In this document: positions 29,264-41,259 of the stretch, piece by piece
How the letters are laid out: each line of letters starts with the position of its first letter
Numbering within the stretch: position 1 is the stretch's first letter
DNA from: Scolanthus callimorphus
Lineage: Eukaryota > Cnidaria > Anthozoa > Actiniaria > Edwardsiidae
Direction: 5' to 3'
DNA: 64,000 nucleotides
Assembly (NCBI GenBank): GCA_033964015.1
Contig: CM066915.1
Span: forward strand, 11,803,573-11,867,572
Notes under the pieces: model-generated
Database searches by the model: none
The model's input: the letters and a program-made list of their open reading frames with translations, nothing else
What the model was told of the DNA's origin: nothing
Program-made: the position numbers and the translations under genes

Positions 29264-31589
29264 ATTGGCGTGTTGACTTTTGGACTTTTCCTGAAATATA
29301 AGCCTTTTCCGAATTCTAAAGATGCAGGGATATGTGCCTAAGCCCAATTAGTACCAATACGTCGCAAAAAGTCAAACAATACAATAATTGAGAATGTTAA
29401 GTCGCCAAAAGGACCTAAAAATGTCAATTTTTAAATCGGCATAAGTGCCCCCCCTGACATCGGAACGCAAAACTAAAAGCATTGCTAGACACTACTGATC
29501 AAGGCCTATCAGCTGGCCAAGTTTCGTTGAGATCGGATAAAGTAAACATTGTTATCTCATGGTTAGGGTTTAGACCCTCATAAAGGTGTATACCCTACTA
29601 AGACTTGAGATTTTTCTGAAATTAGGGATTTTCAGAATTTTGATTGAATATTTCAAGGCCTTCCCATTGTCGTAGTGCGATGAAACTTTCAGGTGATGAT
29701 CGCTTCGTGAAGGGCTACAAGATGACATGTCGTTTGTTGCGAAATATGCGCATGCGCAAGAGTGCCATGACACCCGCTTGGGTCTGTTTGGCAACTTTTT
29801 TTCAATGTCAAATTTCAAAGTCAAAAAATCATAAAACTTTCAGTTTATTACTTGAAATATATACATGTTTGGGCGCTCTATCAAATGACGTTTAATTTGT
29901 TTGAATTCATTTATTCGTTAGTTAGTTACAATTGGGCCGATATTTCAAATGTTGCCAGATGGACGTAAAATTGGCAACTTTGTGGTCTCTTAAAAAATTT
30001 GCTTTTCAATATTTTTTAGAACTTAGTACATCGTTGCATTGACCGTTAAAAGTTGTGTTTTGAAAGTTACAAGGACCATGATATACTCAGAAGTTTGGTC
30101 GGAAATGGCTCATGGAGATTTTTTCTTAAAGTGGCTATAACCAATCATATTTTGAAGATAAAGCAGAGGAACTTGGTACACCTTTAGAATATCTCAAATG
30201 CTTTGATCATGCAAAATACCGCGTCGTTTGTAAAAGTATTCCACCAGATATGATTTTTTGAATTTCCGATGTTCGGACGTTGTTGCCACGGCAACAATGA
30301 ATAATCAGCGGTCAATTTTTATTTTGATGAGTTCAATATGATAAGTTGAATATCGCTATGTAATTCAAATACGTCTCATGTATTTTCCCAAATGTATAGA
30401 TAATTTTAAGTTGGTTGCCATGGGAACTTCGATGACGTCACAAAATAAATTGCATTTTTGAAACGCTAACATCGAAAGCTTTTATTCTGTTTTATATTAT
30501 GCGGCCTTAAAACGATGTCTTCATTGAGAAATTTGAGGTTAAACATTTTTCTGGACGATGTTCAGAGGCCTAAAACTTCGCGAATATTTTATCAATTGTT
30601 TTACTCCTTGGCATGATAGTAGACTGGAAGGTAAGGTTTGTTTTTGTTATAGAATGTATTATCATATCTTTCTTTCTATTTGATGTAGAGCTCTTCGAAA
30701 TCCGGGTTTCAGGTCAGGTTACCATGGCAACCACTGTTGCTATAGAAACGATCCTTTTAAGAAGACAAATAGCTGCCATTGATTCAAACTGGACAAGCTT
30801 GAACGGTTCCTGGACATTTTTGGTGCAGTTATGTTAGGCTTAGCCTAACCCTAACTAACCATATAATTACTGTATGCTGCCCACCTACACCAGCCAATCC
30901 TATTTTCTGGCAGATATAGATTGTACTGGCAGATATAGACTTCACTGAGCGCCTCAGTGAAATCGTGGATACCCTTTGGTCGTATGACGATGTTCCTTTC
31001 CCGAGATATCATTTTTTCTAGTTTTGATGACGTCATCGATGACATCATACCACGTGACAGTATTGTTTGACCCCTTTGACAAGAAGTCAACTTTATCCAA
31101 TTTTGGTCACCTAGCGATGTTCTCTTCTCGAGATATTGTTTTTCTGGGTTTGATGACGTCATGTCATGTGACTGCTGTTCACCCGCTTGCCTCGGTGATG
31201 GCTTTTTCTGAGTTTGCTCGTCTAGCAATGCTCGCTTCTTTAGATATCAATTGTTCCAGTTTTGTTGACGTCGTTGTTGCACTTCTCATGCCTCTAATAT
31301 AGCTTCACCCAAGTTTTGTCTCTGAGCGATGTTCCGTTCTCGATATAATTTTTTTCTACCGTGATAACACTTGAGCTATGAGCTAGCGAGTGACCTTTGG
31401 CCCCCCACAATAATTCGTGTTCCGCGATTTAGAAATGACCAGACTTGATTTGGTTGGGGTAACAGGTTTGGCATGAATTATGATGACTCAGCATTTGGAG
31501 CTGTGCGCAGAGACACAGGTAGATCATTCCAGAGCGACCAAAGTACTTCTGTTAGGCAGTTATGAACTCAAGGAAGGGAAGTATGATCT

Positions 31590-32727
31590 GTTTGCGTGTA
31601 TAGTGTGTAGCGTGTAGTGCGTAACGCGCAGTGTAATGTAGTGTGTACTGCATAGCGTGCAGTGTAGTGTATAGTGTGCAGTGCGTAACGTGCAGTAAAA
31701 TGTAGCGTGAAGTGCATGCGTGCAATGTAGCGTATAGTGTGCAGTGCGTGTGCAGTGAAATGTATCGCGAAGTGCATGCGTGCAATGTAGTGTATAGTGT
31801 GTAGCGTGTAGTAGTGTCATGAAGTGTGTACTGCAAAACGTGCAGTGGTGTATAGCGTGTAGTGCGTAACGTGCAGTGTAGTGTAGCGTAGCGCGTAGTT
31901 AATAGCGAGCAGTGTAGTGTATAGTGTGAAGCGTGTAGTGCGTAGCGTGCAGTATAGTGTAGTGTAGCGTGTAGTGCGTAACGTGCAGTGTTATAGTGTA
32001 TATTGTGAAGCGTGTAGTGCGTAACGTGCAGTTTAATGTGGTGTGTAGCATGTAGTGCATAGCGAGCAGTGTAGTGTATAGGGTGAAGCGTGTAGTGCGT
32101 AGCGTGCAGTATAGTGTATTGTAGCGTGTAGTGCGTAACGTGCAGTGTTATAGTGTATATTGTGAAGCGTGTAGTGCGTAACGTGCAGTTTAATGTGGTG
32201 TGTAGCATGTAGTGCATAGCGAGCAGTGTAGTGTATAGGGTGAAGCGTGTAGTGCGTAGCGTGCAGTATAGTGTAGTGTGTAGCGTGTAGTGCGTAACGT
32301 GCAGTGTAATGTAGTATGTAGCATGTAGTGCATAGCGAGCAATGTAATGTAGTGTAGTGTAGCGTGTAGTGTATATCGAGCAGTGTAGTGTATAGTGTGT
32401 AGCGTACAGTGCATAGCGTGCAGTGTAATGTATATAGTGTAGCGTATAGTTCATAGCGTGCAGGTTAGTGTGTAGCGTGTACTGTGTAACGTGCAGTGTG
32501 GCGTGTAGTGCGTAGCATACAGTATTTAGCATGCAATGTGAAGCGTGAGGTGCGAAGCGTGCAGTGTGTAGTGGGAAACGTGTAATGTTTAGCGTGCAGT
32601 GTGTATTTTGTGTGTAGCGTTAAGTGCGTGAAATCCAGTGTATGGCGTGATGCGTGTACTGTAGTCTAGCATAGTGTGCAATGGGAAGCGTGTAGCGTTT
32701 AACGTCTAGTGTTGTGTGTATCGAACA
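31590..32727. repeat. GTGTAGCGTGTAGTGC minisatellite (unit 2)
   Basis: The same repeat as in unit 1 but longer, because a block of about 180 bp (GTGAAGCGTGTAGTGCG to the next GTGAAGCG) is duplicated within it, near 31990-32260. Confidence 0.9.
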
Positions 32728-32737
32728 AAGTGTACTA

Positions 32738-33090
32738 CAGTAAAAACCCGCGTATAAGAACCTGGGTTTTAAGAACCTGTTAGGCTAAGATGTTCATTTT
32801 AATTCCCCTCCACATTAGAACCTATTAAGGCTGAAATTTTTAGTTTAGGTTCTTATCAGTGGAGTTGCTGTAAGTGTATAGGTAGAAACTGCTGAATTAA
32901 GATCATCAAGCCTAAAGTACTATCTTGAATGTCTATGTGTTTACCATTCATATTTAAATGCAATTCCGCGGAAATTTAAGAACCTATTTTAAGAACCTTG
33001 GTAGCCTAAATTTACTTTAAGTACCATTTATATAAGAACCTGTTTAGGCTTAATTGAAAAATCCTGGTTCTTATACGCGGGCTTTTACTG
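32738..33090. mobile_element. TA-flanked MITE, unit 2
   Basis: CAGTAAAAACCCGCG to CGCGGGCTTTTACTG with TA on both sides. It lacks the nested insertion seen in unit 1. Confidence 0.87.
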
Positions 33091-33167
33091 TATGTAACAT
33101 ACATTGTGTAGTTTGCAGTATAGCAGTGTGAAGTGGGTTGAGGTGTCCGGTGTTTGCAAAGAGTTAA

Positions 33168-33609
33168 AGAGGCACTGTCACGGTTGTTTCAGCAAAAATA
33201 TTATAAAATAAGACCAGTTATCTACAGAAACAACTAGATTCTACAAGAATCATATGTATACTGTTATTATGCTCTAGAAAGAAAAAGGAACTGAAACTTG
33301 CATTATATAGCCATTCTTACGTAAGATCAGAAACATATAACTCATTTTGTTTCTGGTAAAATTTAATAGCTTTCTCTATCAAATCATCAAAGTTTTAAAA
33401 CTGCTCAGCCTGATACGAAATTAAAAGTGTCATTTCACCATCCAATTCCATCCGCTCGATAGCACATTGAAATACTCCAAATTTGTACTCATCTTGTAGC
33501 AGTGAAAGGTTTAATAAATCTAGATTATTTGTTCAATTCTTGTTAGTCTGACTTCGTTTAAGCTTCCTAAATTAACCCTAAAATCGTCTTAAATGGTGAC
33601 AGTGCCCCT
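33168..33609. mobile_element. TTAA-flanked MITE, unit 2
   Basis: AGAGGCACTGTCACGG to GTGACAGTGCCCCT, flanked by TTAA at 33164 and 33610. Confidence 0.88.
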
Positions 33610-34499
33610 TTAAGGGCCATGGACCTTAACAGAAAAGAAAAGGATTGGCTCAAACAGGCCGTGAGGGACAGCATAGAAAGGCCCAAATCGAAGAATGAGA
33701 ATTGTCCAGTAATGTATACCGCTACACCTTGCACGTAAAAGGCGAGAAGCGTTTTAAACAGTGAAGTCAATTTTTGAAGAGTCCTTACCTGCTTGCCAAA
33801 GCTTTTCAGACTGATAAGTTGTTGATGATTGAAGAACGACGAGGGTCATACAGAAATCACTAAAATATCGCGTCGACACGTCAAGTTATAAGTTCCTCCA
33901 TTCTAATGGACTCCGTTGTTGAGGTTTTTGCTATTCATTTTCCTAATTTGAAATTGAAGTCTGCTTGGCAGCAACGACAGAGTCTGGTTGGCAACAAGTG
34001 AATCAGGACCAGATGAAAAACAGGACTATATTCTAAAGCTGCGTATATCTCTCCAATTTGACTTTACAAAATGTCTAGTACCTCCTTAGGCATGACCATA
34101 GATATAATGATTCGTTGGTGAAACAGCTTTTAGGGGTGCAAAATTTATTTTTTCTCTTAAATTATGTCCCTTTGTCAACTTTTGGATCCATATAGAAAGG
34201 CTCATATCACCCAAAATTCAAGTGCTACTTCAGCGAAAAGCCACATGTGGTTACTCCATACGGTCCTCTACAACATTGCCATATGTCATTTTTTAATCTG
34301 TGCAACAGTTTGAAAGTTATCCAGAGTTAAAAGTCTGACTTCACTTCACATTAAGTTCGCTTGGCAACTTTTTGGGCCCTTTGGCAACGCGTGGCGTCCA
34401 CTTGGCAACCACTGGGTCCGTTTGGCAATTTTCAGGTCCGATTGTCAACAATTTGCGTCCGAGTGGCAACAAATTGCGTCCAAATGTCAACACGCCAAT

Positions 34500-34854
34500 G
34501 ACAATAACAATAACAATAACAATAACAATAACAATAACAATAACAATAACAATAACAATAACAATAACAATAACAATAACAATAACAATAACAATAACAA
34601 TAACAATAACAATAACAATAACAATAACAATAACAATAACAATAACAATAACAATAACAATAACAATAACAATAACAATAACAATAACAATAACAATAAC
34701 AATAACAATAACAATAATAATAATAAAGGCAAGTGTAACGTCCGTAGCCAAGTCAACAATAACAATAACAATAACAATAACAATAACAATAACAATAACA
34801 ATAACAATAACAATAACAATAACAATAACAATAACAATAACAATAACAATAATA
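34500..34854. repeat. (AACAAT)n array 3 with a trapped host fragment
   Basis: About 210 bp of AACAAT, then 34711-34756 (AATAATAATAATAAAGGC to GTAGCCAAGTCAA), then about 98 bp more AACAAT. The inner fragment is a copy of 47031-47075, the right border of the macro-array where exon 6 of the split gene begins. Confidence 0.95.
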
Positions 34855-37194
34855 ATTGGCGTGTTGACTTTTGGACTTTTCCTGAAATATAAGCCTTTTC
34901 CGAATTCTAAAGATGCAGGGATATGTGCCTAAGCCCAATTAGTACCAATACGTCGCAAAAAGTCAAACAATACAATAATTGAGAATGTTATGTCGCCAAA
35001 AGGACCTAAAAATGCCAATTTTTAAATCGGCATAAGTGCCCCCCCTGACATCGGAACGCAAAACTAAAAGCATTGCTAGGCACTACTGATCAAGGCCTAT
35101 CAGCTGGCCAAGTTTCGTTGAGATCGGATGAAGTAAACATTGTTATCTCATGGTTAGGGTTTAGACCCTCATAAAGGTGTATACCCTACTAAGACTTGAG
35201 ATTTTTCTGAAATTAGGGATTTTCAGAATTTTGATTGAATATTTCAAAGCCTTCCCATTGTCGTAGTGCGATGAAACTTTCAGGTGATGATCGCTTCGTG
35301 AAGGGCTACAAGATGACATGTCGTTTGTTGCGAAATATGCGCATGCGCAAGAGTGCCATGACACCCGCTTGGGTCTGTTTGGCAACTTTTTTTCAATGTC
35401 AAATTTCAAAGTCAAAAAATCATAAAACTTTCAGTTTATTACTTGAAATATGTACATATTTGGGCGCTCTATCAAATGACGTTTAATTTGTTTGAATTCA
35501 TTTATTCGTTAGTTAGTTACAATTGGGCCGATATTTCAAATGTTGCCAGATGGACGTAAAATTGGCAACTTTGTGGTCTCTTAAAAAATTTGCTTTTCAA
35601 TATTTTTTAGAACTTAGTACATCGTTGCATTGACCGTTAAAAGTTGTGTTTTGAAAGTTATAAGGACCATGATATACTCAGAAGTTTGGTCGGAAATGGC
35701 TCATGGAGATTTTTTCTTAAAGTGGCTATAACCAATCATATTTTGAAGATAAAGCAGAGGAACTTGGTACACCTTTAGAATATCTCAAATGCTTTGATCA
35801 TGCAAAATACCGCGTCGTTTGTAAAAGTATTCCACCAGATATGATTTTTTGAATTTCCGATGTTCGGACGTTGTTGCCACGGCAACAATGAATAATCAGC
35901 GGTCAATTTTTATTTTGATGAGTTCAATATGATAAGTTGAATATCGCTATGTAATTCAAATACGTCTCATGTATTTTCCCAAATGTATAGATAATTTTAA
36001 GTTGGTTGCCATGGGAACTTCGATGACGTCACAAAATAAATTGCATTTTTGAAACGCTTACATCGAAAGCTTTTATTCTGTTTTATATTATGCGGCCTTA
36101 AAACGATGTCTTCATTGAGAAATTTGAGGTTAAACATTTTTCTGGACGATGTTCAGAGGCCTAAAACTTCGCGAATATTTTATCAATTTTTTTACTCCTT
36201 GGCATGATAGTAGACTGGAAGGTAAGGTTTGTTTTTGTTATAGAATGTATTATCATATCTTTCTTTCTATTTGATGTAGAGCTCTTCGAAATCCGAGTTT
36301 CAGGTCAGGTTACCATGGCAACCACTGTTGCTATAGAAACGATCCTTTTAAGAAGACAAATAGCTGCCATTGATTCAAACTGGACAAGCTTGAACGGTTC
36401 CTGGAGATTTTTGGTGCAGTTATGTTAGGCTTAGCCTAACCCTAACTAACCATATAATTACTGTATGCTGCCCACCTACACCAGCCAATCCTATTTTCTG
36501 GCAGATATAGATTGTACTGGCAGATATAGACTTCACTGAGCGCCTCAGTGAAATCGTGGATACCCTTTGGTCGTATGACGATGTTCCTTTCCCGAGATAT
36601 CATTTTTTCTAGTTTTGATGACGTCATCGATGACATCATACCACGTGACCGTATTGTTTGACCCCTTTGACAAGAAGTCAACTTTATCCAATTTTGGTCA
36701 CCTAGCGATATTCTCTTCTCGAGATATTGTTTTTCTGGGTTTGATGACGTCATGTCATGTGACTGCTGTTCACCCGCTTGCCTCGGTGATGGCTTTTTCT
36801 GAGTTTGCTCGTCTAGCAATGCTCGCTTCTTTAGATATCAATTGTTCCAGTTTTGTTGACGTCGTTGTTGCACTTCTCATGCCTCTAATATAACTTCACC
36901 CAAGTTTTGTCTCTGAGCGATGTTCCGTTCTCGATATATAATTTTTTTCTACCGTGATAACACTTGAGCTATGAGCTAGCGAGTGACCTTTGGCCCCCCA
37001 CAATAATTCGTGTTTACGCTACGCGTATCCGCGATTTAGAAATGACCAGACTTGATTTGGTTGGGGTAACAGGTTTGGCATGAATTATGATGACTCAGCA
37101 TTTGGAGCTGTGCGCAGAGACACAGGTAGATCATTCCAGAGCGACCAAAGTACTTCTGTTAGGCAGTTATGAACTCAAGGAAGGGAAGTATGAT

Positions 37195-38341
37195 CTGTTT
37201 GCGTGTATAGTGTGTAGCGTGTAGTGCGTAACGCGCAGTGTAATGTAGTGTGTACTGCATAGCGTGCAGTGTAGTGTATAGTGTGCAGTGTGCAGTGCGT
37301 AACGTGCAGTGAAATGTAGCGTGAAGTGCATGCGTGCAATGTAGTGTATAGTGTGCAGTGCGTGTGCAGTGAAATGTATCGTTAAGTGCATGCGTGCAAT
37401 GTAGTGTATAGTGTGTAGCGTGTAGTAGTGTCATGAAGTGTGTACTGCAAAACGTGCAGTGGTGTATAGCGTGTAGTGCGTAACGTGCAGTGTAGTGTAG
37501 CGTAGCGCGTAGTTAATAGCGAGCAGTGTAGTGTATAGTGTGAAGCGTGTAGTGTGTAGCGTGCAGTATAGTGTAGTGTAGCGTGTAGTGCGTAACGTGC
37601 AGTGTTATAGTGTATATTGTGAAGCGTGTAGTGCGTAACGTGCAGTTTAATGTGGTGTGTAGCATGTAGTGCATAGCGAGCAGTGTAGTGTATAGGGTGA
37701 AGCGTGTAGTGCGTAGCGTGCTGTATAGTGTAGTGTAGCGTGTAGTGCGTAACGTGCAGTGTTATAGTGTATATTGTGAAGCGTGTAGTGCGTAACGTGC
37801 AGTTTAATGTGGTGTGTAGCATGTAGTGCATAGCGAGCAGTGTAGTGTATAGGGTGAAGCGTGTAGTGCGTAGCGTGCAGTATAGTGTAGTGTGTAGCGT
37901 GTAGTGCGTAACGTGCAGTGTAATGTAGTATGTAGCATGTAGTGCATAGCGAGCAATGTAATGTAGTGTAGTGTAGCGTGTAGTGTATATCGAGCAGCGT
38001 AGTGTATAGTGTGTAGCGTACAGTGCATAGCGTGCAGTGTAATGTATATAGTGTAGCGTATAGTTCATAGCGTGCAGTTTAGTGTGTAGCGTGTACTGTG
38101 TAACGTGCAGTGTGGCGTGTAGTGCGTAGCATACAGTATTTAGCATGCAATGTGAAGCGTGAGGTGCGAAGCGTGCAGTGTGTAGTGGGAAACGTGTAAT
38201 GTTTAGCGTGCAGTGTGGATTTTGTGTGTAGCGTTAAGTGCGTGAAATCCAGTGTATGGCGTGATGCGTGTACTGTAGTCTAGCATAGTGTGCAATGGGA
38301 AGCGTGTAGCGTTTAACGTCTAGTGTTGTGTGTATCGAACA
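37195..38341. repeat. GTGTAGCGTGTAGTGC minisatellite (unit 3)
   Basis: As in unit 2, including the internal ~180-bp duplication. The long minus-strand open frames (up to 254 codons) arise from the repeat. Confidence 0.9.
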
Positions 38342-38351
38342 AAGTGTACTA

Positions 38352-38705
38352 CAGTAAAAACCCGCGTATAAGAACCTGGGTTTTAAGAACCTGTTAGGCT
38401 AAGATGTTCATTTTAATTCCCCTCCACATTAGAACCTATTAAGGCTGAAATTTTTAGTTTAGGTTCTTATCAGTGGAGTTGCTGTAAGTGTATAGGTAGA
38501 AACTGCTGAATTAAGATCATCAAGCCTAAAGTACTATCTTGAATGTCTAAGTGTTTACCATTCATATTTAAATGCAATTCCGCGGAAAATTTAAGAACCT
38601 ATTTTAAGAACCTTGGTAGCCTAAATTTACTTTAAGTACCATTTATATAAGAACCTGTTTAGGCTTAATTGAAAAATCCTGGTTCTTATACGCGGGTTTT
38701 TACTG
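38352..38705. mobile_element. TA-flanked MITE, unit 3
   Basis: CAGTAAAAACCCGCG to CGCGGGTTTTTACTG with TA on both sides; no nested insertion. Confidence 0.87.
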
Positions 38706-38765
38706 TATGTAACATACATTGTGTAGTGAAGTGGGTTGAGGTGTCCGGTGTTTGCAAAGAGTTAA

Positions 38766-39210
38766 AGAGGCACTGTCACGGTTGTTTCAGCAAAAATATT
38801 ATAAAATAAGACCAGTTATCTACAGAAACAACTAGATTCTACAAGAATCATATGTATACTGTTATTATGCTCTAGAAAGAAAAAGGAACTGAAACTTGCA
38901 TTATATAGGCATTCTTACGTAAGATCAGAAACATATAACTCATTTTGTTTCTGGTAAAATTTAATAGCTTTCTCTATCAAATCATCAAAGTTTTAAAACT
39001 GTTCAGCCTGATACGAAATTAAAAGTGTCATTTCACCATCCAATTCCATCCGCTCGATAACACATTGAAATACTCCAAATTTGTACTCATCTTGTAGCAG
39101 TGAAAGGTTATTTAATAAATCTAGATTATTTGTTCAATTCTTGTTAGTCTGACTTCGTTTAAGCTTCCTAAATTAACCCTAAAATCGTCTTAAATGGTGA
39201 CAGTGCCCCT
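38766..39210. mobile_element. TTAA-flanked MITE, unit 3
   Basis: AGAGGCACTGTCACGG to GTGACAGTGCCCCT, flanked by TTAA at 38762 and 39211. Confidence 0.88.
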
Positions 39211-40100
39211 TTAAGGGCCATGGACCTTAACAAAAAAGAAAAGGATTGGCTCAAACAGGCCGTGAGGGACAGCATAGAAAGGCCCAAATCGAAGAATGAG
39301 AATTGTCCAGTAATGTATACCGCTACACCTTGCACGTGAAAGGCGAGAAGCGTTTTAAACAGTGAAGTCAATTTTTGAAGAGTCCTTACCTGCTTGCCAA
39401 AGCTTTTCAGACTGATAAGTTGTTGATGATTGAAGAAGGACGAGGGTCATACAGAAATCACTAAAATATCGCTTCGACACGTCAAGTTATAAGTTCCTCC
39501 ATTCTAATGGACTCCGTTGTTGAGGTTTTTGCTATTCATTTTCCTAATTTGAAATTGAAGTCTGCTTGGCAGCAACGACAGAGTCTGGTTGGCAACAAGT
39601 GAATCAGGACCAGATGAAAAACAGGACTATATTCTAAAGCTGCGTAGATCTCTCCAATTTGACTTTACAAAATTTCTAGTACCTCCTTAGGCATGACCAT
39701 AGATATAATGATTCGTTGGTGAAACAGCTTTTAGGGGTGCAAAATTTATTTTTTCTCTTAAATTATGTCCCTTTGTCAACTTTTGGATCCATATAGAAAG
39801 GCTCATATCACCCAAAATTCAAGTGCTACTTCAGCGAAAAGCCACATGTGGTTACTCCATACGGTCCTCTACAACATTGCCATATGTCACTTTTTAATCT
39901 GTGCAACAGTTTGAAAGTTATCCAGAGTTAAAAGTCTGACTTCACTTCACATTAAGTTCGCTTGGCAACTTTTAGGGCCCTTTGGCAACGCGTGGCGTCC
40001 ACTTGGCAACCACTGGGTCCGTTTGGCAATTTTCAGGTCCGATTGTCAACAATTTGCGTCCGAGTGGCAACAAATTGCGTCCAAATGTCAACACGCCAAT

Positions 40101-41259
40101 GACAATAACAATAACAATAACAATAACAATAACAATAACAATAACAATAACAATAACAATAACAATAACAATAACAATAACAATAACAATAACAATAACA
40201 ATAACAATAACAATAACAATAACAATAACAATAACAATAACAATAACAATAACAATAACATAACAATAACAATAACAATAACAATAACAATAACAATAAC
40301 AATAACAATAACAATAACAATAACAATAACAATAACAATAACAATAACAATAACAATAACAATAACAATAACAATAACAATAACAATAACAATAACAATA
40401 ACAATAACAATAACAATAACAATAACAATAACAATAACAATAACAATAACAATAACAATAACAATAACAATAACAATAACAATAACAATAACAATAACAA
40501 TAACAATAACAATAACAATAACAATAACAATAACAATAACAATAACAATAACAATAACAATAACAATAACAATAACAATAACAATAACAATAACAATAAC
40601 AATAACAATAACAATAACAATAACAATAACAATAACAATAACAATAACAATAACAATAACAATAACAATAACAATAACAATAACAATAACATAACAATAA
40701 CAATAACAATAACAATAACAATAACAATAACAATAACAATAACAATAACAATAACAATAACAATAACAATAACAATAACAATAACAATAACAATAACAAT
40801 AACAATACAATAACAATAACAATAACAATAACAATAACAATAACAATAACAATAACAATAACAATAACAATAACAATAACAATAACAATAACAATAACAA
40901 TAACAATAACAATAACAATAACAATAACAATAACAATAACAATAACAATAACAATAACAATAACAATAACAATAACAATAACAATAACAATAACAATAAC
41001 AATAACAATAACAATAACAATAACAATAACAATAACAATAACAATAACAATAACAATAACAATAACAATAACAATAACAATAACAATAACAATAACAATA
41101 ACAATAACAATAACAATAACAATAACAATAACAATAACAATAACAATAACAATAACAATAACAATAACAATAACAATAACAATAACAATAACAATAACAA
41201 TAACAATAACAATAACAATAACAATAACAATAACAATAACAATAACAATAACAATAATA
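40101..41259. repeat. (AACAAT)n array 4, about 1160 bp
   Basis: The longest array. It is pure AACAAT apart from single-base losses that shift the phase near 40258, 40689 and 40805 (ACATAAC, ACATAAC, AATACAAT). It therefore consists of four in-phase blocks. It lies between units 3 and 4. Confidence 0.97.

Larger units (their letters stand above)
29264..34499 (+). mobile_element. Macro-array unit 2 (5236 bp, complete ends)
   Basis: Starts ATTGGCGTGTTGACTTTTGG and ends GTCCAAATGTCAACACGCCA-AT; the outer 14 bp are a perfect inverted repeat, extending to about 22 bp with one mismatch. It has the same internal order as unit 1, with the minisatellite at 31590-32727. It is very similar to units 3 and 4. 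No gene is encoded. Confidence 0.9.
34855..40100 (+). mobile_element. Macro-array unit 3 (5246 bp, complete ends)
   Basis: The same ends and content as unit 2. It and unit 4 share GTTTACGCTACGCGTATCCG (about 37012), which unit 2 lacks (31420 has TTCCGCG), and both lack the AGTTTGCAGTATAGCAGTGT string of unit 2. So units 3 and 4 appear to be the closest pair. Confidence 0.9.

Noticed and set aside
28868..29341. Long open frames of Asn, Ile-Thr, Leu or Cys-Tyr over the (AACAAT)n arrays (also near 34372, 39972-41343 and 46418-47139)
   Set aside because: A hexanucleotide without stops in most frames gives these automatically; they have no start context, introns or flanking domain.
29570..29895. 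Frames of ~83 residues repeated in every macro-array unit (also 30613-30837, 31024-31302)
   Set aside because: They recur only because the units are repeats; differences between unit 1 and the others are not biased to silent sites by eye, and no domain is recognisable.
31552..32532. Minus-strand frames rich in Tyr-Thr-Leu-His over the GTGTAGTG minisatellites
   Set aside because: All frames give similar low-complexity strings, and the frame lengths differ between the four near-identical units.
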